Positions 1 through 8,056 of a stretch of DNA of 64,000 nucleotides are shown piece after piece. The notes beneath the pieces are model-generated. The model was not told the DNA's origin. It was given only the letters and a program-made list of their open reading frames with translations, and did no database searches. The translations under genes and the position numbers were made by a program. Source of the DNA: Thalassomonas actiniarum (GTDB taxonomy: Bacteria; Pseudomonadota; Gammaproteobacteria; Enterobacterales; Alteromonadaceae); contig NZ_CP059736.1 in NCBI RefSeq assembly GCF_000948975.2, positions 62,001-126,000 on the forward strand. The letters run 5' to 3'. Each line of letters opens with the position of its first letter. The first letter of the stretch is position 1.

Positions 1-2
1 CC

Positions 3-323
3 TGCTACCTGGCGGTGAAACTCAAATTGTGTAAGTTGCCTCAAGGCGCCACCTGGGGGCAAGTATACGGGGTGTGTTTGCTTTGTGGCGTCGGCTTTAC
101 CATGAGTTTATTTATCGGCTCCCTGGCCTTTGAAGAGCAGGGGCTGGCGTATCAGACACAGGTTAAAGTCGGTGTACTGGTTGGCTCATTATGCTCCGCC
201 TTGGCCGGCGCATTAGTGATCCGCCATTCATCAGCGAAGCTCGCTAAAACTCAGTCAAATAACGGCAAGTTAAATAAAACAGTGGAGATTGGTCATGGTT
301 CTGAAATTACCTCAAATGAATAA
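3..323 (+). CDS. nhaA: Na+/H+ antiporter NhaA, C-terminal part (cut by window start)
   Basis: The open frame runs in from the window edge. Its residues match the last two transmembrane segments of NhaA, including the characteristic stretch around CGVGFTMSLFIGSLAFEE and a following hydrophobic helix ending in a polar tail. NhaA is an inner-membrane antiporter that exports Na+ in exchange for protons and supports pH and salt homeostasis, as expected in a marine bacterium. Only about 105 C-terminal residues are present. The in-frame GTG at position 15 is internal and not the true start. The stop codon overlaps the beginning of the next gene by about 29 bases, suggesting translational coupling. 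Family assignment is confident; the rest of the protein is out of view. Confidence 0.88.
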   Translation, partial: CYLAVKLKLCKLPQGATWGQVYGVCLLCGVGFTMSLFIGSLAFEEQGLAYQTQVKVGVLVGSLCSALAGALVIRHSSAKLAKTQSNNGKLNKTVEIGHGSEITSNE

Positions 324-783
324 CAGAATAAATAAAGCCCGGGTGTTAGTGCTTGTGGGTTTGCTGTCGGCAATGTCGTTCGCGGCAAGGGCCGATTATA
401 AATCCGAAATTATCGACTCTTGCAGGGCTTACCAGGGCGGCGGGGATGTCGGGCATGTTAATGCCTGCAAGCTTTATATCGACGGCTTTATTGATGCTGC
501 GGTGTTTACCGAAAGCGCCACAGTTGTTGATGAAAAGCCGGGCTATGCGGGCCAGGAGAAAGCCAATGCCTTTTTGCAAAGGGCGTATCAGACCCGTTTG
601 CCGCGCCGTTTCTCCAGCGAGTTTGATGATATCAGCTATCAGTTTTGCCTTGAAAATGGCGAAGACCGTAAAGCGATAGCGTCTAAAATAGCCAAGACGT
701 TAAATATTGCAGAGCTGGAGAACAAACCGCTGAAAAAAATTCTCTTTGAAACTTTAGTGAAAATATTTCCCTGTCAGCAGTAG
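295..783 (+). CDS. Small exported protein, Rap1a/Tai-like pattern
   Basis: This 162-residue protein has an N-terminal export signal (hydrophobic core about residues 18-30, cleavage probably after AARA). Three cysteines remain in the mature part (near SCRAYQGG, NACKLYIDGF and QFCLENG), plus one at the C-terminus. The pattern of a Cys, a Y-x-GG turn, then C-x-x-Y-I-x-G-x-x-D-A resembles the Rap1a/Tai immunity-like fold found in many small periplasmic proteins. That assignment is from pattern only. ATG 295 is chosen because GGAG lies seven bases upstream; a TTG at 289 and an ATG at 316 are alternatives. It overlaps the end of nhaA. No T6SS effector is adjacent in view, so an immunity role is not supported by context. 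Confidence 0.6.
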   Translation: MVLKLPQMNNRINKARVLVLVGLLSAMSFAARADYKSEIIDSCRAYQGGGDVGHVNACKLYIDGFIDAAVFTESATVVDEKPGYAGQEKANAFLQRAYQTRLPRRFSSEFDDISYQFCLENGEDRKAIASKIAKTLNIAELENKPLKKILFETLVKIFPCQQ

Positions 784-813
784 CCAAAACTAACAATAAG
801 ATGAGGAATAAAG

Positions 814-918
814 ATGATATTAGCAGTGAATACCTTAACTATTGGAATTACCCGTGAAGCCGCTGCCCGGATAAAACACAAGGGCCAGGCAATGCGGGAC
901 AAGCATAAACTTGCATAA
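814..918 (+). CDS. Possible 34-residue ORF in repeated intergenic element
   Basis: A short ORF starts at ATG 814, with GAGGAATAAAG just upstream as a plausible ribosome-binding site. It ends with a strongly basic tail (ARIKHKGQAMRDKHKLA). The tail-coding DNA recurs at about 4993-5060 with high identity but with a nine-base deletion and an upstream in-frame stop. The peptide has no recognisable domain. It could be a real small protein family of this genus, a remnant of a longer gene, or part of an RNA element. Translation is unproven. Confidence 0.3.
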   Translation: MILAVNTLTIGITREAAARIKHKGQAMRDKHKLA

Positions 919-985
919 TGAAAAAGCTGGTGGTTATCAATCAGATTTTTGCAGGCAAATTCTGCGTATTTAAAATCCGGCGCAG
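871..985 (+). repeat. Intergenic repeat R, copy 1
   Basis: The core ATAAAACAC followed by GCAATGCGGGACA and then CA-AAAC-TGCA recurs near 4993-5095. Copy 1 has a nine-base insertion between the first two blocks. Weaker similarity continues downstream through AAAAAG, a TGTAT/ATT-rich stretch and a ...ATCCGGCG end. Two copies 4 kb apart on the same strand, both in intergenic DNA, indicate a dispersed element rather than a gene duplicate. Confidence 0.5.
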
Positions 986-1077
986 CAGCTTTACCCCTGT
1001 CAACCAGGTTATTTACACAAAAAAATAATTCAATCGGACATCTTTGATGTCATGGTTATTTATTCGCCGATGATAAC

Positions 1078-1113
1078 AAACCGCTTCCGGGAAACCCGGG
1101 AGCGGTTTTTCTT
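1078..1113. terminator. Rho-independent terminator between nhaA block and secreted-protein operon
   Basis: CCGCTTCCGGG and CCCGGGAGCGG form a strong GC stem around an AAA loop, followed on the plus strand by TTTTTCTTTTC. It lies between the plus-strand genes ending at 783/918 and the minus-strand gene ending at 1175, so it may serve both directions; the T-run is better on the plus strand. Confidence 0.85.
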
Positions 1114-1174
1114 TTCTCCATAGCAAAGTGGTGTTCATCTGAAAATTAACTTTTCATGATACCGCCTTCTGGCG

Positions 1175-3019
1175 TTAATTTTTAGGTACGATACTGATAA
1201 TCAAAGGGGCTTTTGGTGACACTGTGTATTCAACCGCACCAATATCCGGCAATGAACCTCTCGGGTTGCCTAAAAAGTCTGTGGCCGGAATGGCGACACC
1301 GCCTACACTCCCTTGATAACCCTGGTTATAAGCCGGTGACTGGCTATCCTTCGGATAAGGCCTGTTTGCTTCAAGCTCCATGGTCTTAATATCGTAAGCC
1401 GTGTGGCGGATATTGGGATCTACCCTTAAAAAGTGAGGGTTGGTGGCTATGCTGTAATCGGCATCATTAAAATAGGTCGGCATATTATTTTCATCCCTGT
1501 TAGTGACGATAGTACAAAATCCTTCATTGGCGTTATCCCCGGTTGGGACATTGTTGTTAAACGCATTACAGGGCTCGCCGAAGTTTTTCACCTGATGGAT
1601 AATATTGTTGTGAACCTGACGGTTGGGGAAATTTAGCCCTTCTTTATGGAAATACAAGCAGCTGTTTTGCGCATCTCCCGGCGTTTCGTCGATCAAACCA
1701 TAAAAAATATTGTTAACCGCATACAATGACTGATTATCAATACCCATTTTCAGCCGGTCATTTGCAGAGATGATGCAGTCACCTTCAGAAATCAGGGTAT
1801 TGTTCAAAAGTACGCTTTTATCATCGGCGGCCGCCCAGCCAACAATGACTGCCGTGCCGGCGGCGCGACAGTGTTCACCGTTGGCGCCTAGTGCCGCATC
1901 CTGATCAGTGTTCCAGCCACAGTTGGAAATAATCACGTTGTTAACCAGTTCGGCATTGCCGGTGAGTTTTAACTGGTTGCCGCCGTTACCTTCAATACGG
2001 GAGTTTTTAACTGTAATTTTACCGCCCAGCTCATGATAAAGCAAGTCGATACCGTCACTGTTGTTATACATTATCTTAGTGTTTTCAAAGACCCAGTCGC
2101 CACCGGTTTGCCCGGTGCCTAAGCCATCGCCATAACCGCCAAGATCCTGCTTGGCACAGGCATGCGGCTGATCATGGTTATCACTACCCGGCTGGTAGAT
2201 TAATCCACAGCCGCTGAAGGTAATTGCCGAGTCTTTAAAAGTAATGGTACCGGTGACATTGTCTTCACCGAGGATATCGCCGTTCCATCCGGCCCCTGAG
2301 TTGGCGAATAATTCAACCCTTTCCAGGGTAACATCACCTAAACGCCCCGCACTGATGCCGGTAGTAAGCCCTTTGACACGGATATCGGTAAGTTTGATAT
2401 TGTCGGCATCCGCCAGGTAAATCCCGGTATCGGCAAACGGTTTGTCATAGGGCTTGGAGCGATCGCAAACCAGGGAAGCATCCGGAAAACCACTGGCCTT
2501 AATACAGCTGCTGTGGTCTGTGATTTCCAGGCATGACATTTCTACATTTTCGCTGCCGTCAAGGGTAAGAAGCCGTTTGGCCCGGCCCGATCCCCATAAC
2601 GAAGGCGGCGCGCTACAGCCCTGGTTCCAGCCTTCGCCGAGAATACGGGTCGGGTTGGCGACGGTGCCGGAGGGAATGCTTGGCATGACACAGTCATAGG
2701 CCCAGGCGTCATGACAGCCTCCGCTGATATATTCTCCATGGCGGCCCAGCTCATATTCTGCAACTGAACCGTCGGCATTATTGGCGATATTGATGGTATC
2801 GCCACCGGCAATATGAACGACTTTTTTTTGTGGATCGAGTAATTCGAAGATATGTTTGACGGCACATAAACCGTCTGGTGCCGCCTCATTATAAGCTTTA
2901 TCTACAGTGCCGTTACATTGGCTTAAGGTGCCGCCGTCGGGGCGAACGAAATATTCTGTAGCATAGGCCTGGCTGAATACGCAGCAACCGAGCAGGGATA
3001 ATAATATTTTTGACTTCAT
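1175..3019 (-). CDS. Secreted right-handed parallel beta-helix protein
   Basis: This 614-residue protein has a Sec signal peptide (cleavage after SQAYA, about residue 20) and opens its mature part with TEYFVRPDGG, typical of the first strand of beta-helix (pectate-lyase-like/DUF1565) proteins. From about residue 140 to 480 it shows short repeats such as ENVEMSCLEI, DNIKLTDIRV, GDVTLERVEL, GKITVKNSRI and NAELVNNVII, which are beta-helix coils. The C-terminus contains the DIGAVEY motif common in such proteins. Many cysteines suggest disulfide stabilisation outside the cell. It lies 42 bases downstream of the DNRLRE/FnIII gene, probably as its operon partner. Family knowledge suggests a polysaccharide lyase or adhesin; the substrate cannot be read from the sequence. 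Confidence 0.7.
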   Translation of the reverse strand: MKSKILLSLLGCCVFSQAYATEYFVRPDGGTLSQCNGTVDKAYNEAAPDGLCAVKHIFELLDPQKKVVHIAGGDTINIANNADGSVAEYELGRHGEYISGGCHDAWAYDCVMPSIPSGTVANPTRILGEGWNQGCSAPPSLWGSGRAKRLLTLDGSENVEMSCLEITDHSSCIKASGFPDASLVCDRSKPYDKPFADTGIYLADADNIKLTDIRVKGLTTGISAGRLGDVTLERVELFANSGAGWNGDILGEDNVTGTITFKDSAITFSGCGLIYQPGSDNHDQPHACAKQDLGGYGDGLGTGQTGGDWVFENTKIMYNNSDGIDLLYHELGGKITVKNSRIEGNGGNQLKLTGNAELVNNVIISNCGWNTDQDAALGANGEHCRAAGTAVIVGWAAADDKSVLLNNTLISEGDCIISANDRLKMGIDNQSLYAVNNIFYGLIDETPGDAQNSCLYFHKEGLNFPNRQVHNNIIHQVKNFGEPCNAFNNNVPTGDNANEGFCTIVTNRDENNMPTYFNDADYSIATNPHFLRVDPNIRHTAYDIKTMELEANRPYPKDSQSPAYNQGYQGSVGGVAIPATDFLGNPRGSLPDIGAVEYTVSPKAPLIISIVPKN

Positions 3020-3061
3020 CCTAAAACGCCTTTAAAAAATTTAATAAAATATAGGGAGAAT

Positions 3062-4549
3062 CTAATTGCTGACCTGAAAATAGAACTCAGCGGAAGTTTC
3101 ACTTTCCATGCCTGTGGAACTGAAGGCTTTCATGGAAAAGTAATATTCACCGTTTGCTAAGTTGTATAGTGTCAGGCTTTCAAGCTGGGGATCGGTGACG
3201 GTAACCACAGTATCCGGGCTGCCCTGAACCGTGCCGTAATAGATTTTGTAGCCGGCGATGCCTTCAAGGGCGCTATTATCAACATTGAGTGTCGGCGCCT
3301 GCCAGTTCAGGGTGACACCGGGTCCGGCTGGGGCTGGTTCTTCTGTACCGCCTTCATTGCTGCCGCCTTCATTGCTGCCGCCTTCATTGCTGCCGCCTTC
3401 ATTGCTGCCGCCTTCATTGCTGCCGCCTTCATTGCTGCCGCCTTCATTGCTGCCACCTTCGTTGCTGCCACCTTCGTTGCTGCCACCTTCATTGCTGCCG
3501 CCATCGGTATCGGTAGCGTTAAGGCTGAAAGAAAATACATGAGGGGTTTGGCTGGTATTGCCTGCTTCATCCTGACAGCGGGCATAGAGCAGGTAAGCAT
3601 TGTCAGCTGCTACATTTGGCCAGCTGGCCTGGTGCGTCAGGCCGTCGGCTGAAGCTGTCAGCAAGTATTGCATTTGCTCAAAGCTGGCATAGGGTGAACG
3701 GTCAAAACGACATTGAGAAATCTCGTTCGTTTCCAGTAATAAATCAACACTTTGTGTTGTTGATGAAAAAGCCGCACCATTAGGCTCTGAGCGTAAAACC
3801 AAAGGCTCCAACTCATCGTCGGCAAAGGTGATGGTTAATTGCGGTCGGTACTGGACTTCCGTGTGATGTGAAGTGCCGGTAAAGTACTGGATGTTAGCAT
3901 CATCGCTGGCATGGGTTAATGCCCAGCCGTGGTTAGGACATTGTCCCAGTTGCATGCATTGAACATCTGAAGTGACATCTACAGTGTAAGCGCTGCCGAC
4001 GGCATCTGTTTGTGCCGGGCTGAACGCCGGTGCTTCATCAGCGCTGCGTAAAACCCCTGCAAAATAATCGGCATTGAGATCTTCCGGGCTGTCGGGATCC
4101 GATAAGCGCCATTTGATATCTGTGCCTGTACTGTCATCCCTGGACTCCAGGTTTGCGCCGGTGCGAAATCCCTCGGCCAGTTTCCAGCCGCTGGCATAAC
4201 CCCCGCCCAGGTTATCCGGGTCCAGTATTTGGCGAACGTCAATATCGGATGTAGTATAGGCCCAGCCGCCCACCCGATAAAATGTTAACTTGGCATCAAG
4301 CACCCGGCCTTGTCGGTTAAGGTCGCCGAGGTCGAAATATTCAATATTGTAACGTCGGTTAACTCCGCTGTATCTGAAATAATGAGCCGTTTTGTCTATG
4401 CTCTGGTGACGGCCACCATCGAATATCACTGAAAGTGCGCCATCATAACCATTAACTCCCTGTTGATAGCTTATCTGCTGATCGGCATTGGCAGCATAGG
4501 CGCAAACCCCCAGCAAGGTGGCAACAACAGTCTTAGATCTGAATAACAT
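3062..4549 (-). CDS. Secreted DNRLRE-type protein with GGSNE linker and FnIII domain
   Basis: This 495-residue secreted protein starts with a signal peptide (residues 1-22, ...AYAANA). Residues about 24-243 look like a DNRLRE/carbohydrate-binding beta-sandwich (RQGRVLDAKLTFYRVGG early, YRPQLTITF at the end). Residues about 245-345 form a beta-sandwich with the C-RFD...YLLYARCQDEAGN pattern found in surface-associated polysaccharide enzymes. A low-complexity linker of ten GGSNE units follows, then a fibronectin type III domain with the usual LNWQAPT...AGYKIYYGT and final YYFSMKAF strands. No catalytic domain is evident, so it is probably a surface adhesin or substrate-binding scaffold. It is the first gene of a minus-strand operon with the beta-helix gene. 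Confidence 0.7.
   Translation of the reverse strand: MLFRSKTVVATLLGVCAYAANADQQISYQQGVNGYDGALSVIFDGGRHQSIDKTAHYFRYSGVNRRYNIEYFDLGDLNRQGRVLDAKLTFYRVGGWAYTTSDIDVRQILDPDNLGGGYASGWKLAEGFRTGANLESRDDSTGTDIKWRLSDPDSPEDLNADYFAGVLRSADEAPAFSPAQTDAVGSAYTVDVTSDVQCMQLGQCPNHGWALTHASDDANIQYFTGTSHHTEVQYRPQLTITFADDELEPLVLRSEPNGAAFSSTTQSVDLLLETNEISQCRFDRSPYASFEQMQYLLTASADGLTHQASWPNVAADNAYLLYARCQDEAGNTSQTPHVFSFSLNATDTDGGSNEGGSNEGGSNEGGSNEGGSNEGGSNEGGSNEGGSNEGGSNEGGSNEGGTEEPAPAGPGVTLNWQAPTLNVDNSALEGIAGYKIYYGTVQGSPDTVVTVTDPQLESLTLYNLANGEYYFSMKAFSSTGMESETSAEFYFQVSN
3351..3503 (-). repeat. Ten tandem 15-bp units encoding GGSNE
   Basis: Ten consecutive copies of a 15-bp unit (plus-strand TTCATTGCTGCCGCC) lie inside the DNRLRE gene. 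Seven carry the consensus TTCATT; two, near the 5' coding side, carry TTCGTTGCTGCCACC, showing that part of the array has diverged while the rest was homogenised. Unit length is a multiple of three, so copy-number change alters linker length without shifting the frame. Confidence 0.95.
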
Positions 4550-5119
4550 GATAATTTTCCTGTTAAGTAAAATAAAAACAACGTAAAGATCGAATCTAAA
4601 TAGCCTTCCCCTATGCTTTTTCTTGAGTAAAACAAGGGAAAGCCGTCGTCGGCTAAGGTAAAAATCAAAGCAAATGTTGAAAGCGGAAATTGGCTAAATA
4701 AATTAAAAAAGTGAATAACTGAGGAACGATCTCAAGCTAACCGTATATAGGGTGTGCTGTTACAACGGATCAATAATTGGATGATTGTTCTGTTTCAGTG
4801 TCAAATGTACTTCAATGATCATTTATCAACTGCTTACGGCCAACTTTGAAAATTTCATGTAGACCAACTGAAAACATTCTGTAATAAAAATGATGAAGGC
4901 GCAAGAGCTTGATAGAAGAGTCTTTGATATAAAAGTAAAAAATCAGGACAGAGTAAGCAGATATGGACACACAAAAAATAGGCCCTTAGCGAATAAAACA
5001 CGCAATGCGGGACATCCACAAACCTGCACAGCTAAAAAGTAGCGGCTATACATCGCCTTTGGCTGGCCAGTGCTGTGGATTTTAACCCCGGCGTAATAAC
5101 TTTATCCTGGAGGAGCCGG
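4550..5119. other. Intergenic region with repeat R copy 2
   Basis: This AT-rich stretch should contain the promoter of the minus-strand secreted-protein operon near 4560-4750. No clear -35/-10 pair was singled out. The right half holds the second copy of repeat R (about 4993-5095). No ORF longer than about 25 codons with a convincing start was found apart from the repeat core. Confidence 0.5.
4993..5095 (+). repeat. Intergenic repeat R, copy 2
   Basis: ATAAAACAC, GCAATGCGGGACA, CACAAACCTGCACA and AAAAAGT match copy 1 near 871-945. The later part (GGCTATACATCGCC...ATTTTAACCCCGGCG) is similar but more diverged. The small-ORF frame seen in copy 1 is interrupted here by an upstream TAG, so only the core peptide IKHAMRDIHKPA would be retained. 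Confidence 0.5.
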
Positions 5120-6148
5120 TTATGGCGATATAGACCAGCGCCTGTATGCCTTGTAAAGGCTGCTGCTGTCATAAAAACATAACTGCTGACATTGCTGCTC
5201 AACGGTTAACTTATTTTCAATTCCCCGTTGGGCCATGCTCTTTCTTACCTTATCCAGTAATTCGCTAAAACTTGTCTGCTCGGCTTTGAGTTTACGGTAT
5301 AGGGTAGAGCGGCTCATATGCAGCTGTTCACAAACATATTGCTGCTGAGAATAACGGCGCAAGTCGGAAGATAATAAAACGTTTATTTGCTCCGACAGGC
5401 TTTTGTTAGCCGATAACTGATGCAAGATAGATTTCGCCCGCTCACCAATAACTTGCTTCAGGTATGGATTGGCATGGGGGATAGGTAAACGCATCACTTC
5501 CCGGGAGAGCACAAGATAATTAGATCCGGCACTAAAACGAATCTCTTTACCAAAAATCTTATCGTAATCATTGTGATGTTCAGGACGTGCATAAGCAAAT
5601 CCGGCGCGGATCACAGGTATGGTAAAACCACAAAAATAACCTGCCCAGGCCAGTAAGGCCGACATACTCCGCTCGATTGCCGCCACGGGGTAGCTGCTGT
5701 CGAGAAATTTAAAACTCAGCACATAGCTGTTTTTCTTTTTCGACAAGCACCAACTTTCCGAAGGGTTCAGTAACATAATATGGCGGTTAAAAATGTCGAA
5801 TACCTCTGCAAGCGTAGCCGCCTGAGAAATCCAATTGGCCAAAATACCTTTGGCTTTCTCATTCACCGTGCTGCCTATGGTTAAACCAAAACCTGGCTGT
5901 AAAGCATTTTCCTCTGCCAGCAACCATAAGCGCAGTAGATATGCCTCAGGTGATCGCTGCTCCTGCACTAGCGCCGAGGCCGGCTCTGACCAGTACTTGT
6001 CAGTGAAATATTGGTGAAGTGGGAAAGCGATCAACTCAATATCTTGTCGCCTGATGATGTTTAACGCCAATAACTGACGCGCCAGGTCAATCACGGCAAT
6101 GGCTGACACAGACTTTTCTGACATGTTTTTACTGTTCTTGTTGAGCAT
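5120..6148 (-). CDS. AraC-family regulator (OruR-type, arabinose-binding-like N-domain)
   Basis: The protein of about 342 residues has the N-terminal ligand-sensing domain of the AraC/OruR group (about residues 20-200, including TIGSTVNEKAKGILANW and MSALLAWAGYF). A C-terminal AraC helix-turn-helix pair follows, with the first HTH at SQQQYVCEQLHMSRSTLYRK. The second HTH ends unusually early (SSSLYKAYRRWSISP), lacking the common P-x-x-Y-R tail. The frame is open to 6226; ATG 6148 is preferred because AAGGG lies just upstream and the length fits the family. It is divergent from the PPOX-like gene at 6282, its most likely target. The ligand is unknown. Confidence 0.78.
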   Translation of the reverse strand: MLNKNSKNMSEKSVSAIAVIDLARQLLALNIIRRQDIELIAFPLHQYFTDKYWSEPASALVQEQRSPEAYLLRLWLLAEENALQPGFGLTIGSTVNEKAKGILANWISQAATLAEVFDIFNRHIMLLNPSESWCLSKKKNSYVLSFKFLDSSYPVAAIERSMSALLAWAGYFCGFTIPVIRAGFAYARPEHHNDYDKIFGKEIRFSAGSNYLVLSREVMRLPIPHANPYLKQVIGERAKSILHQLSANKSLSEQINVLLSSDLRRYSQQQYVCEQLHMSRSTLYRKLKAEQTSFSELLDKVRKSMAQRGIENKLTVEQQCQQLCFYDSSSLYKAYRRWSISP

Positions 6149-6281
6149 AAGCCCTTTATTACCAGCCACTGACAAGGTTTTGATTAAATTGACACAAAAA
6201 GCCGCAAAGTTGAAGCCCCGGGACATAACTTAAGCAAAACAATGCCTTTAAGATAAATAAACAAAAAATAGGAGGCTGCTG

Positions 6282-7358
6282 ATGTCATTTACCGCAGATA
6301 TTTGCAATGAACAAGAGTTAAGAAAAATTATTCCGCCTTACCATCAACGTATGGATAAGCGCATTCAAACCACCCTAGATCACTATTGTCTCGAATACCT
6401 GGGCCAGGCAACACTCGCCTGCATCGCCTTCGCACATCCAGCCCTGGGGTTTTATTATCTCGCGTTAAACGAAAAGACCTTGCTGTCTGTCACACCCGAA
6501 GCCCTGAATATTTGCCTGCCCGCCAAGTCCAGCCAACCAGCCTTTAATAACGGGCAACTAAGCGGGCTGCTCACTGAGCAGAATAGCTGCAGTCTCTACT
6601 TTTTTATTCCCGGCATAGGTCATGGCTTGCGTTTAAATGGGTTTGCACAGGCAAATATGCAAACCGGCACAGGTGAAAGCACGCAAACCATAACATTCAA
6701 TGTGCTCAGTGCTTATTTTCAATGTTCGCGGGCCGCCGTCAGGGCGGGTTTGTGGCAGCCGGTGCAAACAGCAGACATGCAAACAAAAGTTTTTGCTAAC
6801 ACTAACACCACCACGCTCACCGATGATGCCATAGGAATGATCGCCTTGGCCCCTTATTTACTATTGCTGAGCCAAAATGAACGGCAAGCCACCGAGCTTT
6901 CTCCCCGCGGCGGCCAAGCCGGTTTTGTCAAAGTACAAGATAACCATATTTTATTAATACCTGAATGGCCGGGTAATAAAGTGGCGATTAGCTTGCGTAA
7001 TATTCTCAAGCAAAAATTTGTGTCGCTGTCTTTTCTTATCCCGGGTTGCGATTTCACCTTAACAGTACAGGGAGAGGCGAGCTTAACAGCTGACAGCCGG
7101 GTATTATCGGGCATGGCAATAAAAAACAAAGCACCTTTGCTGGCCATTGCCGTAGTTGTTAAACGGATAGTCATTCAGCAAGAGGCAAGCTTGAACAGTG
7201 CCTTGGTATGGCTGGCAGATAACCACAAACATGCCGGGCAGTTGAGTTCATTTTCCAGGGTCATGGCTGAGCATATCAACGGCAAAGGATTGTTGGGCAA
7301 AGCATCTCACCCTTTGGTTCATTCGGTGATCCGCCATGATTTAAAGAATTTATATTAG
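6282..7358 (+). CDS. Tandem split-barrel (PPOX/MSMEG_1061-like) FMN-binding-type protein
   Basis: The 358-residue C-terminal half (about residues 190-330) closely follows the PPOX-family pattern SPRGG-x-x-GFVKV, then LLIPEWPGNK, then L-RNIL and LSFLIPG, where FMN-binding members normally read SPRGD..GFV...LLIPDRPGN. The N-terminal half (about 1-165) has a weaker version of the same order (LLSVTPEALNICLPAKS then LYFFIPGIGHGLRLNGFA), suggesting an internal duplication with one degenerate half. Members of this clan bind FMN or F420 and reduce small molecules; the substrate here is unknown. The start has AGGAGG eight bases upstream. It is divergent from an AraC regulator. Tandem arrangement is the odd feature; cofactor binding is inferred. 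Confidence 0.65.
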   Translation: MSFTADICNEQELRKIIPPYHQRMDKRIQTTLDHYCLEYLGQATLACIAFAHPALGFYYLALNEKTLLSVTPEALNICLPAKSSQPAFNNGQLSGLLTEQNSCSLYFFIPGIGHGLRLNGFAQANMQTGTGESTQTITFNVLSAYFQCSRAAVRAGLWQPVQTADMQTKVFANTNTTTLTDDAIGMIALAPYLLLLSQNERQATELSPRGGQAGFVKVQDNHILLIPEWPGNKVAISLRNILKQKFVSLSFLIPGCDFTLTVQGEASLTADSRVLSGMAIKNKAPLLAIAVVVKRIVIQQEASLNSALVWLADNHKHAGQLSSFSRVMAEHINGKGLLGKASHPLVHSVIRHDLKNLY

Positions 7359-8056
7359 GGCTTAACCCCGGAAAATAAGCGAGTACCTACCCCAAAAAAA
7401 ATTGATAAATATAAAAAGCTGAGCTCCCTTGTTTCATCGTTATTTTTGCAGACAGCGGAGTTCGCTATAACTCAGGTACAACAGTCTCAAATTTTGCTTT
7501 CCGATACCTGTTATTACCCTCTGTTTTCCCGCTGTATTCACTGCGCGTACTCAGCAATTAAAAAGTGTAGATTGTTATGAAATGCAGTCGCAATTGCTCA
7601 TTTCGAATAACGGTACGCTCTACCTTGGCAATAATAGCTGTTCTGGCATAAACTTTTGTGGGTGACATGAAGTCTCAGTAGATAACATAAATGTATCAAA
7701 TTACTTGTTATTGATTTTATTAATAAATACTGTCCTGTAACTAAATAAACCAATATCAATCTTAATATATTGGTTTATTCACCTGATAATGATAAGAACA
7801 TAAATATTCACTTATATCATTAAGAATTAAATTCAGTAAAAACAAAGGTTCTGTTAGCCTTTCCATTGATACAACTAAAAATTGAAAGGGCATTTGTGTA
7901 AATCAACCAGGAAGGTCACTGTGCTGCTGGGAAGCATAACGAAAATAAGCCATATTAATCATATTTTTTCAATACAAAAGGTTAAAGTACTCTGTGGAAA
8001 GATAAGTACTTTTTTGACTAATCAAGAAAGCGATAAACAATTAAGGTACTGTAATT
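7359..8056. other. AT-rich intergenic region upstream of chemoreceptor
   Basis: About 700 bases with no supported gene. A 62-codon open frame from 7882 overlaps the chemoreceptor start and has no ribosome-binding site or recognisable content. The strongly AT-rich part (7690-7860) is consistent with promoter DNA. No riboswitch consensus was recognised. Confidence 0.5.

Noticed and set aside
3351-3503. Short regular repeats resembling a CRISPR array
   Set aside because: The 15-bp units are contiguous without spacers and lie inside a coding frame as GGSNE codons; no cas genes are present.
3258-3542. Plus-strand ORF rich in Pro-Ser-Leu repeats
   Set aside because: It is the antisense reading of the GGSNE array.
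7600-7870. Possible riboswitch before the chemoreceptor
   Set aside because: No c-di-GMP, TPP, glycine or other consensus core could be matched by eye.
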